From Gynurincola endophyticus (GTDB lineage: Bacteria > Bacteroidota > Bacteroidia > Chitinophagales > Chitinophagaceae), in NCBI RefSeq assembly GCF_003991195.1, contig NZ_RCWL01000003.1, forward strand, positions 434,001 through 498,000: a stretch of 64,000 nt of DNA, written 5' to 3'. The first letter of the stretch is position 1, and each line of letters begins with the position of its first letter. A program made the translations under genes and the position numbers. The notes under the pieces are model-generated. The model had not been told where the DNA came from. It ran no database searches and worked only from the letters and a program-made list of their open reading frames with translations. Positions 8,876-19,379 of the stretch are shown piece by piece.

Positions 8876-9505
8876 TTACCAGTCTTTCTCAGGCCTGTTG
8901 GCACTTTGACGACTTCTTTCATTCATTCTCTGACGAATATTCTGCTCACGCTCTTCGAGTGATTTCAAATATTTCTCGATCGACTCCTTATCTAACTTTG
9001 ATTGTTTGTTTTTATTATTCTGTTGGTTCTTTTGTTGTTTATTTTCCTGCGGCGGAGGGGGAGGCGGCTGCGTTTGTCTGGAAGTTAATGCTTTCTGAAG
9101 ATTATAGCGGGCATTCTCATCTTGGGGGTCGAGTTTTACCGCTTCTTTTAATGCTTCGATTCCCTGCTCCATCTCTTTTTCTTTGATATGGGTTACCCCC
9201 AGATTATACCAGGCCCGCTGTTGCAGTTTTTTATCTCCCGAATGAGAAATGGCTTGCTGGAAAGCAGTTTTTGCACTCTCCATATTTCCGCTCTTAAAAT
9301 GAGCAGCTCCTAAATTATATAATGCCACGGCATTTGACGATTCGTGCGATAATGCTTCGTCGTATGATTTAATTGCTTTATCAAATTCTTTCGAAAGATA
9401 AAACTCGTTTCCTTTATAAATTTGCGAATTACTTTTTTGTGCGTTACCGGTAATGACCCATACCAACACAAAACAAGTAGCTATGATTCTTTTTAAAACA
9501 ACCAT
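8876..9505 (-). CDS. TPR protein, BatC-like
   Basis: A 209-residue exported protein with a signal peptide (residues about 1-22, ending NAQ) and three or so tetratricopeptide repeats (about 28-145), for example AVALYNLGAAHFKSG and ENARYNLQKAL. After the repeats comes a proline run and a Gln/Asn/Lys-rich linker, then a charged helical C-terminus (EREQNIRQRMNER). The start overlaps the end of the von Willebrand gene by 13 bases, so the two are translationally coupled. The order VWA then TPR matches batB-batC of Bacteroidota aerotolerance operons; the other bat genes (moxR, DUF58, batA, batD, batE) are not here. Precise function in this family is not established. Confidence 0.75.
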   Translation of the reverse strand: MVVLKRIIATCFVLVWVITGNAQKSNSQIYKGNEFYLSKEFDKAIKSYDEALSHESSNAVALYNLGAAHFKSGNMESAKTAFQQAISHSGDKKLQQRAWYNLGVTHIKEKEMEQGIEALKEAVKLDPQDENARYNLQKALTSRQTQPPPPPPQENKQQKNQQNNKNKQSKLDKESIEKYLKSLEEREQNIRQRMNERSRQSANRPEKDW

Positions 9506-10494
9506 TTTACTTTTTTTTCGGGGATGAATAATTCTATTGCCAGTAAAATGAATGCAACAAACAGAAAGTATTGAAAGTAAGTTGTATAATTTGTATAGTT
9601 TTTGTCTACCAGTGGTGTTTTTTCTATACCGGCTATCTGACTGTTAATACTTTTTATTGCATTGCCAAAGTTGTCGAGTGTATTATAAGTGCCGTTGGTA
9701 TTGGCAGCAATTTGTTTTAGTAATTTTTCATTCAGTTTCGAAACAATCGGGTTGCCGTCTTTATCGAATCTTACTGAGCCGGCATACGATTTCAGGTTTA
9801 CTCCTGCCGGTGTACCTACACCGATTGAATGAACCATCACTCCGTTACTCGATAATTCCTTTGCCAGTGCAGCTGCATTCTCATCGTGCTCTTCTCCGTC
9901 AGTAACAAGTAAGATGGTTTTGTTTTTTATATCCTGTTGTTGAAACGCATGAAAACCTGTGCGCAATGCATCGGCAATATTGGTTCCCTTATTGGTTATA
10001 TTGTCGGGATGAGCTTGCTGTAAATAAGTAAGCGCTGCTGCATGGTCATGTGTAAGCGGCATTTGCACATAGGCCCGGCCCGCGAAGAAAACCCACGCAA
10101 TGCGGTCGTTCGGATGTGATTGGATAAACTGCTCAAGAAAAATTTTGGCACGGTCTAAACGTGTAGGACGCTCATCATCAGCCAGCATACTGTTACTCAG
10201 GTCCAAAGCAATTACGATATCGATACCCGCTCTTTCAATGCTTTGCTGAGGATCAAGATGTCTTAAATTACTTGCTCCCAGTACTAAGAGCGACAAAGCT
10301 ATACAGCACAAAATGAACTTTAACCTAAAATTCTTTTCAGAGAAATTGCGGAACAAACTCTGTACGATTTTAGGATTTCCGATAGAACGGATTGCTTTTT
10401 TTTTCCATTGAAGTAATTGCCAGAAAAGAAAAATGACAATCGGAATCAATAAAAAAGCGATTAAAGTTTCTGTATTTTCAAAGTGCCAGTTCAA
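9493..10494 (-). CDS. von Willebrand factor type A membrane protein, BatB-like
   Basis: A 333-residue inner-membrane protein with two N-terminal membrane segments (about 10-28 and 58-76), a VWA domain with an intact metal-dependent adhesion site (DLSNS; TNIADAL; TDGEEHD), and a C-terminal membrane segment (about 306-325). This is the BatA/BatB architecture. The start appears to be TTG at 10494: no in-frame ATG lies between it and the upstream stop, and the resulting N-terminus MNWHFENTETLIAFLL fits the family. It is followed by the coupled batC-like gene and preceded, 51 bases away on the same strand, by a class D beta-lactamase. Confidence 0.8.
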   Translation of the reverse strand: MNWHFENTETLIAFLLIPIVIFLFWQLLQWKKKAIRSIGNPKIVQSLFRNFSEKNFRLKFILCCIALSLLVLGASNLRHLDPQQSIERAGIDIVIALDLSNSMLADDERPTRLDRAKIFLEQFIQSHPNDRIAWVFFAGRAYVQMPLTHDHAAALTYLQQAHPDNITNKGTNIADALRTGFHAFQQQDIKNKTILLVTDGEEHDENAAALAKELSSNGVMVHSIGVGTPAGVNLKSYAGSVRFDKDGNPIVSKLNEKLLKQIAANTNGTYNTLDNFGNAIKSINSQIAGIEKTPLVDKNYTNYTTYFQYFLFVAFILLAIELFIPEKKVKWLF

Positions 10495-10545
10495 CGTTAT
10501 CAGCTATTTAACTATAAGTTTTAGATTAGAGCAACTGTTGTTCCA

Positions 10546-11370
10546 TTATTTTTTTCCTTCAAAAAATCCGTATTGTTTTAAGATTTTTTTCAGAATATCT
10601 AAACGCGCGCTTCTCATATCAAAGTTTGCATCAGGTGATTCTATTTGTAAAACAAAGAAGTAAGGGTGATTGTTTTCTTCAATCCAACCTTCGATCCAGC
10701 CTAACTGATTGCCCTCTTCAGTGACGCCCCAACCTGTTTTATAGGATAGTTTATAATTCGCATCGTCTTCCCAAAGCATCATTTCACGAACAATTCTTTG
10801 TGTACGCTTCAGGAATGGAAGCTGTTCGAAATAAAGTTTTTTCAAGAGTCCTAATTGCTCATCGGCAGTAACTTTCAATGAGTTATCGAGCCAGAAAATA
10901 TCTAACTTTTCTTCCATATTAAAATCCGGTGAAAAACTACCGTAACCCAACGTATCAAGATACTTCTTCATATCTGTTGCGCCAATGCGACGGGCCAGCT
11001 CCTGATACCAGTTCGGACAAGAAAGCCTGAAAGCCTGATTCATTGATAAATTAGCATCACATTCTGCACGGCCACTGCCGGCACCGTTCCAGTTGATTAT
11101 ACTGGTAGAATCTTTGATGACTCCTTTTTCAACTCCGATCAGTGAATTCACTATTTTGAAAGTAGAAGCAGGTAAGTATTTTCCATCCGTATATCTCGGA
11201 AGGTTATAGATGTGAAAGTCACCCTGGCCATTATTGAAGAATGCAAACGTTCCGTCTGCTTTCCATTCGTCAAAATATTTTTTTAAGGTATCGTCTTTAG
11301 TCACATTATTCGGGGTACATCCAAATAATGATATGATCATCAGGCTGGTAGCAAGAATCCAATTCTTCAT
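10546..11370 (-). CDS. Class D (OXA-type) beta-lactamase, lipoprotein
   Basis: A 274-residue serine beta-lactamase with a lipoprotein signal (lipobox LFGC, Cys18), so probably tethered to a periplasm-facing membrane. The nucleophile motif is STFK (Ser69, Lys72), the third motif KTGW (211-214) is intact, and the FWLDNSLKVTADEQL stretch is typical of OXA enzymes. Two motifs are altered: the usual S-x-V is Ser117-Cys118-Pro119, and the usual YGN is Tyr143-Gly144-Ser145. Both lie at the active site, so hydrolytic range or activity may differ from acquired OXA enzymes. It has its own TATTTTTG promoter box. No mobile element flanks it, so it looks like an intrinsic chromosomal gene. A related penicillin-sensing (BlaR-type) domain is a less likely alternative because no transmembrane zinc protease part is present. 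Confidence 0.85.
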   Translation of the reverse strand: MKNWILATSLMIISLFGCTPNNVTKDDTLKKYFDEWKADGTFAFFNNGQGDFHIYNLPRYTDGKYLPASTFKIVNSLIGVEKGVIKDSTSIINWNGAGSGRAECDANLSMNQAFRLSCPNWYQELARRIGATDMKKYLDTLGYGSFSPDFNMEEKLDIFWLDNSLKVTADEQLGLLKKLYFEQLPFLKRTQRIVREMMLWEDDANYKLSYKTGWGVTEEGNQLGWIEGWIEENNHPYFFVLQIESPDANFDMRSARLDILKKILKQYGFFEGKK

Positions 11371-11385
11371 TTCCGGTTATTTTGG

Positions 11386-11393
11386 CAAAAATA
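11386..11393 (-). promoter_or_regulatory. Bacteroidota -7 promoter box for the beta-lactamase
   Basis: TATTTTTG on the minus strand, exact TAnnTTTG match, 15 bases before the ATG. Confidence 0.4.
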
Positions 11394-11421
11394 ATTCAAA
11401 TACTGCTGGTAACCATATCTA

Positions 11422-12246
11422 TTATAGACGGTAAAAGTCAATTGCATTCAATCCGAAAACCCTGTCTTTAATTTCAATCGGCTCGTTTTCCATATATTTT
11501 TCAATTAAACTTTTCCATTGTACATAGATACCGCTGAGTAACATTACCGGCCAGTCTGACCCGAAAAGTAACCGGTCGGTGCCGAAACTGCGGAAAACTG
11601 TATCCAGATAAGGATAAAAATCACTTGCTGACCACTCTTTCCACTTGGCTTCCGTGAATAAACCCGATAATTTACAGTATAAGTTAGGGTATTGAGCCAG
11701 TGGTTCAATCGACTTTCTCCATTCTGTCAGTTCATTATTGGCGATATCAGGTTTTCCGCAATGGTCTAATACAAAACGGATATTTGGGTTTTTTTCCAGT
11801 AATGTATGCAGCCAGGGTAGTTGATATGCCTTCACTACAATGTCATACGTAAAATTAAACTGTTCCAGTTTTGCCACACCCGATAAAAATTTCGGATGCG
11901 TAAAATAATCTTGCTTTTCTGCTTGCAGCTGATGCCTGAAACCCTTGATAACACTGTATTCTTTGAGCTCTTCAAGGTCTTCCTGTAAACGGTCGCCGGT
12001 GAAATCTACCCAACCCACCACACCTTTTATCAATGGGTGTGTTTGTGCCAGTTCTGCCAGAAATCTTGATTCTACCGTAGTATCTACTGCCTGTATTGCC
12101 ACTACTCCCTGAATATCATTTCGTGAAAGCGTTAGTTGAAGGTTTTGCGGGAGGTAATGCTGTTTCAGTAGTTTCATGCTCTTATCGATCCACGGGTATT
12201 GGTCCGCCGAATACTTCCAGAAATGTACGTGTGCATCTATATTCAT
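11422..12246 (-). CDS. Amidohydrolase (L-fuconolactonase-like, COG3618 type)
   Basis: A 274-residue metal-dependent hydrolase beginning MNIDAHVHFWK, whose H-x-H supplies the first metal ligands, with the further family segments FVLDHCGKPDIAN and LLFGSDWPVML (His and Asp ligands). This is the amidohydrolase_2 family that includes L-fuconolactonase and related sugar lactonases. No fucose catabolic genes adjoin it, and the GDP-fucose synthesis genes are 37 kb away, so the substrate is unassigned. It ends 51 bases before the beta-lactamase start and has no obvious partner. Confidence 0.8.
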   Translation of the reverse strand: MNIDAHVHFWKYSADQYPWIDKSMKLLKQHYLPQNLQLTLSRNDIQGVVAIQAVDTTVESRFLAELAQTHPLIKGVVGWVDFTGDRLQEDLEELKEYSVIKGFRHQLQAEKQDYFTHPKFLSGVAKLEQFNFTYDIVVKAYQLPWLHTLLEKNPNIRFVLDHCGKPDIANNELTEWRKSIEPLAQYPNLYCKLSGLFTEAKWKEWSASDFYPYLDTVFRSFGTDRLLFGSDWPVMLLSGIYVQWKSLIEKYMENEPIEIKDRVFGLNAIDFYRL

Positions 12247-12340
12247 ACCAGCCGATTTTGTGTAAGTTAATAATTCTGTCAGACGATGATACTAACAGTC
12301 ATTAGTTTTTTTTATCTTTATCGGATATTAAGTATAAAAT

Positions 12341-15300
12341 ATGAGCCAGGTTAGAATTGTAACAGCAGCGTCTTTATTTGATGGCCATGATGCAGCCATT
12401 AATATCATGCGAAGAATTATGCAAGCCAAAGGTGCAGAAATTATTCATTTAGGCCATAATCGTTCAGTGGCGGAAATAGTGGAGTGTGCTATTGAAGAAG
12501 ATGCCCACGGTATTGCAATTACCAGTTATCAGGGCGGGCACGTAGAGTTTTTCAAATACATGAAAGACCTGCTTGACCAAAGCGGCTGCGGACATATCAA
12601 AATTTTCGGCGGTGGCGGAGGTACTATCCTTCCGCAGGAAATTCACGAATTACATCACTATGGTATTACGAAAATATATAGCCCCGACGACGGCAGAAGG
12701 TTAGGCCTGGAAGGAATGATTCAGGAATTGATCGACGAGTGTAAAGCTGTTGATACCTTAAAGCCGATTGATAAAATGAACGACGTATGGAAGGATACAC
12801 ATCCTTTGAACGAAGTAAAAGATATCCGCCGTATTGCACGTGCAATTACTTTGGTAGAGGCGGGAGAAACCATGCCCGCAGCGTTTGAACTGAAAAAGGA
12901 GACCATACTGCCTCCGGTCATCGGAATTACAGGTACCGGTGGTGCGGGTAAGTCATCGGTAACAGACGAACTGGTGAGAAGGTTTCTGCATACCTATACT
13001 GACAAAACAATTGCAGTGGTTTCGGTAGATCCTTCCCGCAAAAAAACCGGCGGCGCCTTATTGGGCGACCGTATCCGGATGAACAGCATCTCTAACCCGA
13101 GAGCTTACATGCGCTCGCTCGCTACACGCGACAGTGACGTTGCTTTGTCTAAACACGTAGCAGCTGCATTGGATATCTGTAAAGCAGCAGGCTTTGATTG
13201 TGTGATACTCGAAAGTGCCGGTGTAGGGCAAAGTGATGCCAGTATTCTTGATTTCTGCGATATCAGCCTGTATGTAATGACACCGGAATATGGTGCTGCT
13301 TCACAATTAGAGAAGATCAATATGCTCGATTATGCGGATGTAATTGCGATCAATAAATTTGATAAAGCAGGTGCGTTAGATGCATTGCATGACGTGAAAA
13401 AACAATACAAGCGAAACCATCAGTTATTTATGCTGCCGGATGAAGAAGTACCGGTGATTGGTACCATCGCAGCGCAATTCAACGACGCAGGTATTAACCA
13501 GCTTTTTTCAAAGATGGTGTCTATTCTAAAAGATAAGAAAAATATCTCATTCGGCGAAATTTCTACTGTTAAATCTACTGCTAATACGGCGAAAGTTTCG
13601 GTATTGCCGGCTGCACGTGTACGTTATTTATCTGAAATAGTTCATCAGAACCATCAGTATGGGCAATGGGCTAATAAACAAGCCGGGCTCGCTTCGCAGC
13701 TTTATCAACTGAAAGGTGCTTTAAAGCTGGTGGGAGAGGATAATGCCGCTTTACTGGCAAAGATCAAAGAAGTTGAAAATAAAATTGAACACGATAATAA
13801 GCAGTTGATTGAAGAGTGGCCGGCGGTAAAAGAACAATATAGCAAAGATGCTTTTGAATATAAAGTTCGCGATAAGGTAATTCAGCAACCCATGATTACC
13901 ACTTCGCTCAGTGGAACCAGAATTCCTAAAGTGGTTCTGCCGCAGTATAAAGACTGGGGTGATATTCTGAAGTGGCAGTTACAGGAAAACCTTCCGGGAA
14001 AGTACCCGTATACAGCAGGTGTGTTTGAATTAAAACGGAGTGGTGAAGACCCTACGCGGATGTTTGCCGGCGAAGGTGGCCCTGAAAGAACCAACAAACG
14101 TTTTCACTATGTATCGCTGGGGCAACCGGCTATTCGTTTATCCACAGCTTTTGATAGTGTAACCTTATATGGCGAAGACCCTGATCATCGTCCGGATATT
14201 TACGGAAAAGTAGGTAACAGTGGTGTAAGTATTGCTACGGTTGATGACGCTAAAAAATTGTATAGTGGTTTTGATTTGTGTGATCCGAAAACATCGGTGA
14301 GTATGACAATTAACGGTCCTGCACCGATTATTTTAGCATTTTTCATGAATGCAGCCATTGATCAGTTATGCGAAAAGTATATTGATGAAAAAGGTTTGTG
14401 GAGCGAGGTAGAGAAAAAATATCAGGAAAAATATAAAAAAGGATTACGCCCGAAATACTATAATCCTTCAGCTCCCGAGCGTTTGCCGGAAGGAAATAAC
14501 GGATTAGGACTAAAATTATTAGGTTTGAGCGGCGATGAGGTATTACCTAAAGACGTGTACGAACAAATTAAAGCAAATGCGCTGATGCAGGTTCGTGGTA
14601 CGGTGCAGGCGGATATATTGAAAGAAGACCAGGCGCAGAATACCTGTATTTTCAGTACTGAGTTCGCTTTAAAGTTGATGGGGGATGTACAGGAATATTT
14701 TATCGAAAATAAAGTTCGTAATTTTTATAGTGTCAGTATCAGCGGCTATCACATTGCCGAAGCAGGAGCAAATCCGATCACCCAGCTGGCATTTACCCTG
14801 AGTAATGGCTTTACTTACGTAGAATACTATTTAAGCCGGGGAATGAATATCGATGACTTTGCACCAAACCTGTCTTTTTTCTTTAGTAACGGAATGGATC
14901 CGGAATATAGTGTAATCGGACGTGTGGCACGTAGAATCTGGGCAAAAGCGATGAAGTATATATATAATGGTAATGACCGTAGTCAGAAATTGAAATACCA
15001 TATCCAGACCTCCGGCCGAAGCCTGCACGCACAGGAAATTGATTTTAACGACATCCGCACTACATTACAGGCTTTATATGCCATTTATGATAACTGTAAC
15101 AGCCTGCACACAAATGCATATGATGAAGCTATTACAACACCTACCGAAGAAAGTGTTCGTAGAGCAATGGCCATACAATTAATTATTAACAGAGAATTAG
15201 GGTCAGCTAAAACAGAAAACTTTATTCAGGGATCATTCCTGATAGAAGAAATGACCGACCTGGTAGAAGAAGCCGTGTTAGCCGAGTTTGAAAGAATATC

Positions 15301-15694
15301 AGACAGAGGTGGCGTGCTGGGTGCGATGGAAAGAATGTATCAACGTAATAAGATTCAGGAAGAAAGTTTGTACTACGAAGGGCTGAAACATACGGGTGAA
15401 CTACCGATTATCGGAGTGAATACCTTCCTCAATAAAAACGGTTCACCTACAATTGTTCCGGGCGAAGTAATCAGAAGTACGCGTGAAGAGCAGGAGCAGC
15501 AAATTGCGAACCTGAATATGTTTATGCAGCGGAATGAAGCTGTTATCAACGAGAAAATTGCAGAACTGAAAAAAGTAGCTGCAACTAACGGTAACTTATT
15601 TGAAACGCTGATGGAGGTGGTGAAATATTGTTCGTTAGGCCAAATCACACATGCCTTGTATGAAGTGGGTGGCCAGTACCGGAGAAGCATGTAG
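12341..15694 (+). CDS. icmF: Fused isobutyryl-CoA mutase IcmF
   Basis: An 1117-residue fusion of three parts: a B12-binding domain at the N-terminus (about 1-140, [12 protein letters not shown] carrying the cobalt-ligating His), a MeaI-type GTPase chaperone in the middle (P-loop GTGGAGKSS at about 197-205, INKFDKAG as the guanine-specificity motif), and a methylmalonyl-CoA-mutase-type TIM barrel in the C-terminal half. This order defines IcmF, which interconverts isobutyryl-CoA and n-butyryl-CoA using adenosylcobalamin and loads and repairs its own cofactor. A near-match to the -7 box (TATCTTTA, 12313-12320) lies upstream. The gene stands alone and is closed by a strong terminator. Confidence 0.93.
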   Translation: MSQVRIVTAASLFDGHDAAINIMRRIMQAKGAEIIHLGHNRSVAEIVECAIEEDAHGIAITSYQGGHVEFFKYMKDLLDQSGCGHIKIFGGGGGTILPQEIHELHHYGITKIYSPDDGRRLGLEGMIQELIDECKAVDTLKPIDKMNDVWKDTHPLNEVKDIRRIARAITLVEAGETMPAAFELKKETILPPVIGITGTGGAGKSSVTDELVRRFLHTYTDKTIAVVSVDPSRKKTGGALLGDRIRMNSISNPRAYMRSLATRDSDVALSKHVAAALDICKAAGFDCVILESAGVGQSDASILDFCDISLYVMTPEYGAASQLEKINMLDYADVIAINKFDKAGALDALHDVKKQYKRNHQLFMLPDEEVPVIGTIAAQFNDAGINQLFSKMVSILKDKKNISFGEISTVKSTANTAKVSVLPAARVRYLSEIVHQNHQYGQWANKQAGLASQLYQLKGALKLVGEDNAALLAKIKEVENKIEHDNKQLIEEWPAVKEQYSKDAFEYKVRDKVIQQPMITTSLSGTRIPKVVLPQYKDWGDILKWQLQENLPGKYPYTAGVFELKRSGEDPTRMFAGEGGPERTNKRFHYVSLGQPAIRLSTAFDSVTLYGEDPDHRPDIYGKVGNSGVSIATVDDAKKLYSGFDLCDPKTSVSMTINGPAPIILAFFMNAAIDQLCEKYIDEKGLWSEVEKKYQEKYKKGLRPKYYNPSAPERLPEGNNGLGLKLLGLSGDEVLPKDVYEQIKANALMQVRGTVQADILKEDQAQNTCIFSTEFALKLMGDVQEYFIENKVRNFYSVSISGYHIAEAGANPITQLAFTLSNGFTYVEYYLSRGMNIDDFAPNLSFFFSNGMDPEYSVIGRVARRIWAKAMKYIYNGNDRSQKLKYHIQTSGRSLHAQEIDFNDIRTTLQALYAIYDNCNSLHTNAYDEAITTPTEESVRRAMAIQLIINRELGSAKTENFIQGSFLIEEMTDLVEEAVLAEFERISDRGGVLGAMERMYQRNKIQEESLYYEGLKHTGELPIIGVNTFLNKNGSPTIVPGEVIRSTREEQEQQIANLNMFMQRNEAVINEKIAELKKVAATNGNLFETLMEVVKYCSLGQITHALYEVGGQYRRSM

Positions 15695-15773
15695 ATAAGT
15701 TAAGAGTGAGTAATTATGAATTAAGAATTAAGCAACGGAATAATTTCTTAAAAAAATAAATCAAAAATACATG

Positions 15774-15808
15774 AAATAAGAGACTCATTTTGAGTCTCTT
15801 ATTTTTTT
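15774..15808 (+). terminator. Rho-independent terminator after icmF
   Basis: A perfect 14-bp stem (15774-15787 with 15791-15804; core AAGAGACTCA / TGAGTCTCTT), a 3-base loop and a following T run. It lies 80 bases after the icmF stop. Confidence 0.85.
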
Positions 15809-15906
15809 ACCGCTTATCCATATTTCTTACCACTCGTAAATAGTGAAAAAAGACGTGTAACATTTGAGCGAGTTAAAAGTCTAATAGATAAATAACTTAT
15901 TTAGCC

Positions 15907-18342
15907 ATGAAATCAATCATCATTACGGTGATCACTGTCCTTTTTATGTCCCTGGGTGTAAACGCGCAAACTATTGAAGGGAAAATCGAGAGCTTAAATG
16001 GAGAAGCTCTATCGGATGTAAACGTCACTTTGAAAAAACAAGAAGACTCCAGCACTGTAAAAATTGCTATTACAGGAACAAACGGTCGATATAAATTTGA
16101 ACAAATTTCATCAGGAAAATATTTTGTTGAAGCCAGTATGGTTGGATACAAACAACCCAATAGAGTACCGGTTGTGGTAAACGGAAAAGATCTGGTAGAT
16201 GTAGAAACTATTTATCTGGAATCTGCTGCTGATCAGATGCAAACTGTTGTGGTAAAAGCAACTCGCCCACCATTACAGGCGAAGGCAGATAAATTAATCA
16301 TGAACGTAGAAGGAACAATCAATAGTGTTGGAGAAGATGCTATTGAATTATTGAGAAAAGCACCTTCTGTGAACGTGGATAAAGATGATAATATTACGAT
16401 GAGTGGTAAATCAGGTGTGCAGGTATATATTGATGGAAAGAGAACACCGATGAATGGAAAGGATCTGGCGAACTATTTAAAGTCAATTCCTTCCAGCTCA
16501 ATTGATCAGATTGAAATCATTAACAATCCTTCTGCAAAATATGATGCAGCAGGTACTGCAGGTATTATTAATATTAAGCTGAAGAAAAACAGTGCTTACG
16601 GAACAACCGGAACTGCAAATGCAGGCTGGGGTGTAGGAAGAGCTTACCGGTATAATGGTGGTGTTAGTTTAAACCACAGAAATAACAACTGGAATTTATT
16701 CAGCAACGTTAATTATTATAATAACAGAAATCCTCAAACACAGGATATTGACCGTTTCATCGGAGACTCTGCATTCATTCAGGTGGGTAGATCTCGTTGG
16801 GAAGGTGATGGTACTTCATTTAAAGTAGGTGCTGATTATACAATCGATAAAAATAATATTATCGGAGTAATGGTAGACGGTAACTATTCATCAGGTACAT
16901 GGTCGAGCAGGTCAACTACCGAAATCATGAATGTAAATGATAAAGTAACCAGAGCTATTCTGGAAGCATCAAATGCCAACAGAGATAAGAGCGATCGTAT
17001 GAACTATAACCTGAACTATCGTTACAGCGATACTACAGGAAGAAGTTTAAACTTTGACGGTGACTATTCAACGAATAATATCCGTCAGAATCAAACGCAA
17101 CCGAACAGGTATTTAGACCCGATTAACAACACTACTATTTACGAGAATAACTACTTCTTCAATCAACCGAATACGATTGATATGTCGAGTTTGAAGTTAG
17201 ACTATGAGCAGAATTTCTGGAAAGGAAAGTTAGGAGTAGGTGCTAAATATACAGGCGTTGAAACCAACAATACTTTTGATAAGTATGATGTAGGGCAACA
17301 TGGAAATGTATTCGATTCATCAAGAAGTAATTTCTTTAAATACAATGAAGATATTGCGGCTGCATATGTAAACTTCCAGCGTCCGATTACGCAAAAATGG
17401 TCATTGCAGGCGGGTTTAAGAATGGAAAACACCAAAACAAAAGGAAAAAGCGAAGGTTATAAAGATGATGGAACCAGATTCGTTGATTATGATTCAAGCT
17501 TTACCAGATCTTATACCGACTTCTTCCCAAGTGCAGCATTGACTTATGTGTTGAATCCAAGCAACATTTTCACTGCAGATTATAGCAGAAGAATTCAGCG
17601 TCCGGTATATCAGGATTTAAACCCGTTTGAGTTTTACCTGGATGAGTATACTTATAATAAGGGTAATACCAATTTAAGACCTCAATACACGAACAACTTT
17701 GGATTAACGCATATTTATAAAGGCAGACTGGTAACTAAATTAAGTTACAGTAAAGTAAATGATGTGTTCATTAACCTGGTAGATACATTAGGCAGTAAAG
17801 CTTATTTAATCAGACAGAACTTAGCGTCGCAGGAAACCTGGAGTGTTAATGTAAGCTATAGCCAAACATGGGGTATCTATACAGCTATTGCAAACTTTAA
17901 CGGATTTAATTCACGTTTCAGAGCAGATTACGGTGCAGGAAGAGAAGTGGATAACAGTACAACTGCATTTACGGTTTGGACGCAACACTCATTCAGATTA
18001 CCAAAAGGATTCAATGCTGAAATCAGCGGATACTATGGATCTAAAGCGATCTGGGAAGGTATGTTTGTTCAGAACCCGATGTCACAAATCAACTTCGGCG
18101 TATCAAAAAGCTTATTTAAAGATAGAGGCTCATTGAAGTTTTCATTCAATGATATTTACAGAGGAATGTATTTCAAAGGTAGTTCATCGTTCTCCGGCCA
18201 AACCATGCGTATCAATAATACCTGGGAAAGCAGAACTTTCAGAGTGAACTTCAGCTACCGTTTCGGTAATACAAAAGTGAAAACTTCTACCCGTAAAACA
18301 GGTTTAGAAGATGAAGCTCAAAGAATTAAATCAAATGGGTAA
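15907..18342 (+). CDS. TonB-dependent-receptor-like outer membrane beta-barrel protein
   Basis: An 811-residue outer membrane protein with a signal peptide (about 1-20, ending VNAQ), an N-terminal carboxypeptidase-regulatory-like beta-sandwich (about 22-100), a plug-like segment (VQVYIDGKRTPMNGKDL ... YDAAGTAGIINIKLKK, about 120-230) and a long beta-barrel rich in alternating aromatic strands, ending in a short basic tail. This is the outer membrane protein beta-barrel family 3 type, related to TonB receptors but usually without an adjacent SusD. There is no SusD partner here, so the substrate is unknown. The gene is monocistronic, with terminators on both sides. Confidence 0.85.
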   Translation: MKSIIITVITVLFMSLGVNAQTIEGKIESLNGEALSDVNVTLKKQEDSSTVKIAITGTNGRYKFEQISSGKYFVEASMVGYKQPNRVPVVVNGKDLVDVETIYLESAADQMQTVVVKATRPPLQAKADKLIMNVEGTINSVGEDAIELLRKAPSVNVDKDDNITMSGKSGVQVYIDGKRTPMNGKDLANYLKSIPSSSIDQIEIINNPSAKYDAAGTAGIINIKLKKNSAYGTTGTANAGWGVGRAYRYNGGVSLNHRNNNWNLFSNVNYYNNRNPQTQDIDRFIGDSAFIQVGRSRWEGDGTSFKVGADYTIDKNNIIGVMVDGNYSSGTWSSRSTTEIMNVNDKVTRAILEASNANRDKSDRMNYNLNYRYSDTTGRSLNFDGDYSTNNIRQNQTQPNRYLDPINNTTIYENNYFFNQPNTIDMSSLKLDYEQNFWKGKLGVGAKYTGVETNNTFDKYDVGQHGNVFDSSRSNFFKYNEDIAAAYVNFQRPITQKWSLQAGLRMENTKTKGKSEGYKDDGTRFVDYDSSFTRSYTDFFPSAALTYVLNPSNIFTADYSRRIQRPVYQDLNPFEFYLDEYTYNKGNTNLRPQYTNNFGLTHIYKGRLVTKLSYSKVNDVFINLVDTLGSKAYLIRQNLASQETWSVNVSYSQTWGIYTAIANFNGFNSRFRADYGAGREVDNSTTAFTVWTQHSFRLPKGFNAEISGYYGSKAIWEGMFVQNPMSQINFGVSKSLFKDRGSLKFSFNDIYRGMYFKGSSSFSGQTMRINNTWESRTFRVNFSYRFGNTKVKTSTRKTGLEDEAQRIKSNG

Positions 18343-18398
18343 CCATTTGTCACGATTTTCAGTCATAGTTTTGAACTGAAGTATAGTTATGGACAGTC

Positions 18399-18425
18399 AC
18401 CCCTCCTTTTCAGGAGGGGTTTTTG
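18399..18425 (+). terminator. Rho-independent terminator after the beta-barrel gene
   Basis: ACCCCTCCT (18399-18407) pairs perfectly with AGGAGGGGT (18412-18420) around a 4-base loop, followed by TTTTTG. Confidence 0.9.
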
Positions 18426-18554
18426 TTGTAGTTACAAGAATGTTCAGATTTTACCATGTGAAGGTATACTTGTTTCAAATACTCCGGTAAATATGCAACA
18501 TACACAGGGGATACACTCTCCGTTCTTTTTTGTAACTTCATAAAAAGCCATCGA

Positions 18555-19376
18555 ATGAGAATTTATTCCGTCATACTATTAGCCGGTGTAACTGTGTTGT
18601 CAGCTTGCTCAGGATATAAATATCACCAGTCAAACCGGGTGTATACTAAGCAGGCAAAAGAGTTAGTGAAGCCGTTAAAATCGGTTCCCGATCCTTATGT
18701 GGTGCAGGGTATTTCAATTCAGGAAGAACCGGTAGGTACGGTTAATTTTGATTTACGGAAACCCAATTATGTAATCATCCATCATACGGCACAAGGCTCA
18801 TGTACCGAAACGCTCGACTTTTTTACAAAAAAAGCTACTAAGGTGAGTTCGCACTATCTCGTGTGTAAAGACGGAACGGTTTCTCAATTGCTAAATGATT
18901 ATTTCCGCTCGTGGCATGCCGGTGTTTCTTACTGGGGAGGTTTAACAGATCTCAATTCTGCATCTATCGGTATTGAGATAGACAATAATGGTTTTGAACC
19001 TTTTACTGTTTTACAAATGAGCAGCCTGCTGGAGTTATTGAAGAATTTAAAGCAAAAATATAATATACCCACGGCTAACTTTATCGGACATTCGGATATT
19101 GCACCCGGCCGTAAAGTAGATCCGAATGTATGGTTTCCCTGGAAAGACCTTGCTATGAATGGCTTTGGCCACTGGTACAGCGATACAACAGGTGTAACAG
19201 TACCGGAAGGCTTTGATACCAATATGGCACTTCGTGCAATCGGCTATGATATGAAGAACCCTGGTTCAGTATATGACACTTTTAAAAGAAAATATCTGCA
19301 AGACAGCTCTAATAACAAACAGTTCGACAGTGCTGCCATAAAAGTCTTATATCAATTATACACGAATCCTTTCTAA
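18555..19376 (+). CDS. N-acetylmuramoyl-L-alanine amidase lipoprotein (amidase_2, AmiD/AmpD-like)
   Basis: A 273-residue lipoprotein (lipobox LSAC, Cys18) with an amidase_2 domain: VIIHHTAQGSC carries the first zinc His, WHAGVSYWGG and IGIEIDNNG the family core, and GHSDIAPGRKVDPNVWFPW the last zinc ligands and catalytic Lys region. Enzymes of this family cleave the amide bond between muramic acid and the stem peptide; the lipid anchor places it at the outer membrane as in AmiD, where it would supply fragments for recycling. This fits the AmgK/MurU genes at the start of the window. It ends 16 bases before dgt, which has its own promoter box. Confidence 0.88.
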   Translation: MRIYSVILLAGVTVLSACSGYKYHQSNRVYTKQAKELVKPLKSVPDPYVVQGISIQEEPVGTVNFDLRKPNYVIIHHTAQGSCTETLDFFTKKATKVSSHYLVCKDGTVSQLLNDYFRSWHAGVSYWGGLTDLNSASIGIEIDNNGFEPFTVLQMSSLLELLKNLKQKYNIPTANFIGHSDIAPGRKVDPNVWFPWKDLAMNGFGHWYSDTTGVTVPEGFDTNMALRAIGYDMKNPGSVYDTFKRKYLQDSSNNKQFDSAAIKVLYQLYTNPF

Positions 19377-19379
19377 TAT

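Noticed and set aside
12341-12760. IcmF B12-binding motif looks degenerate (DGHDAA instead of D-x-H-x2-G)
   Set aside because: This form is usual for IcmF as far as I recall, and the His ligand is present.
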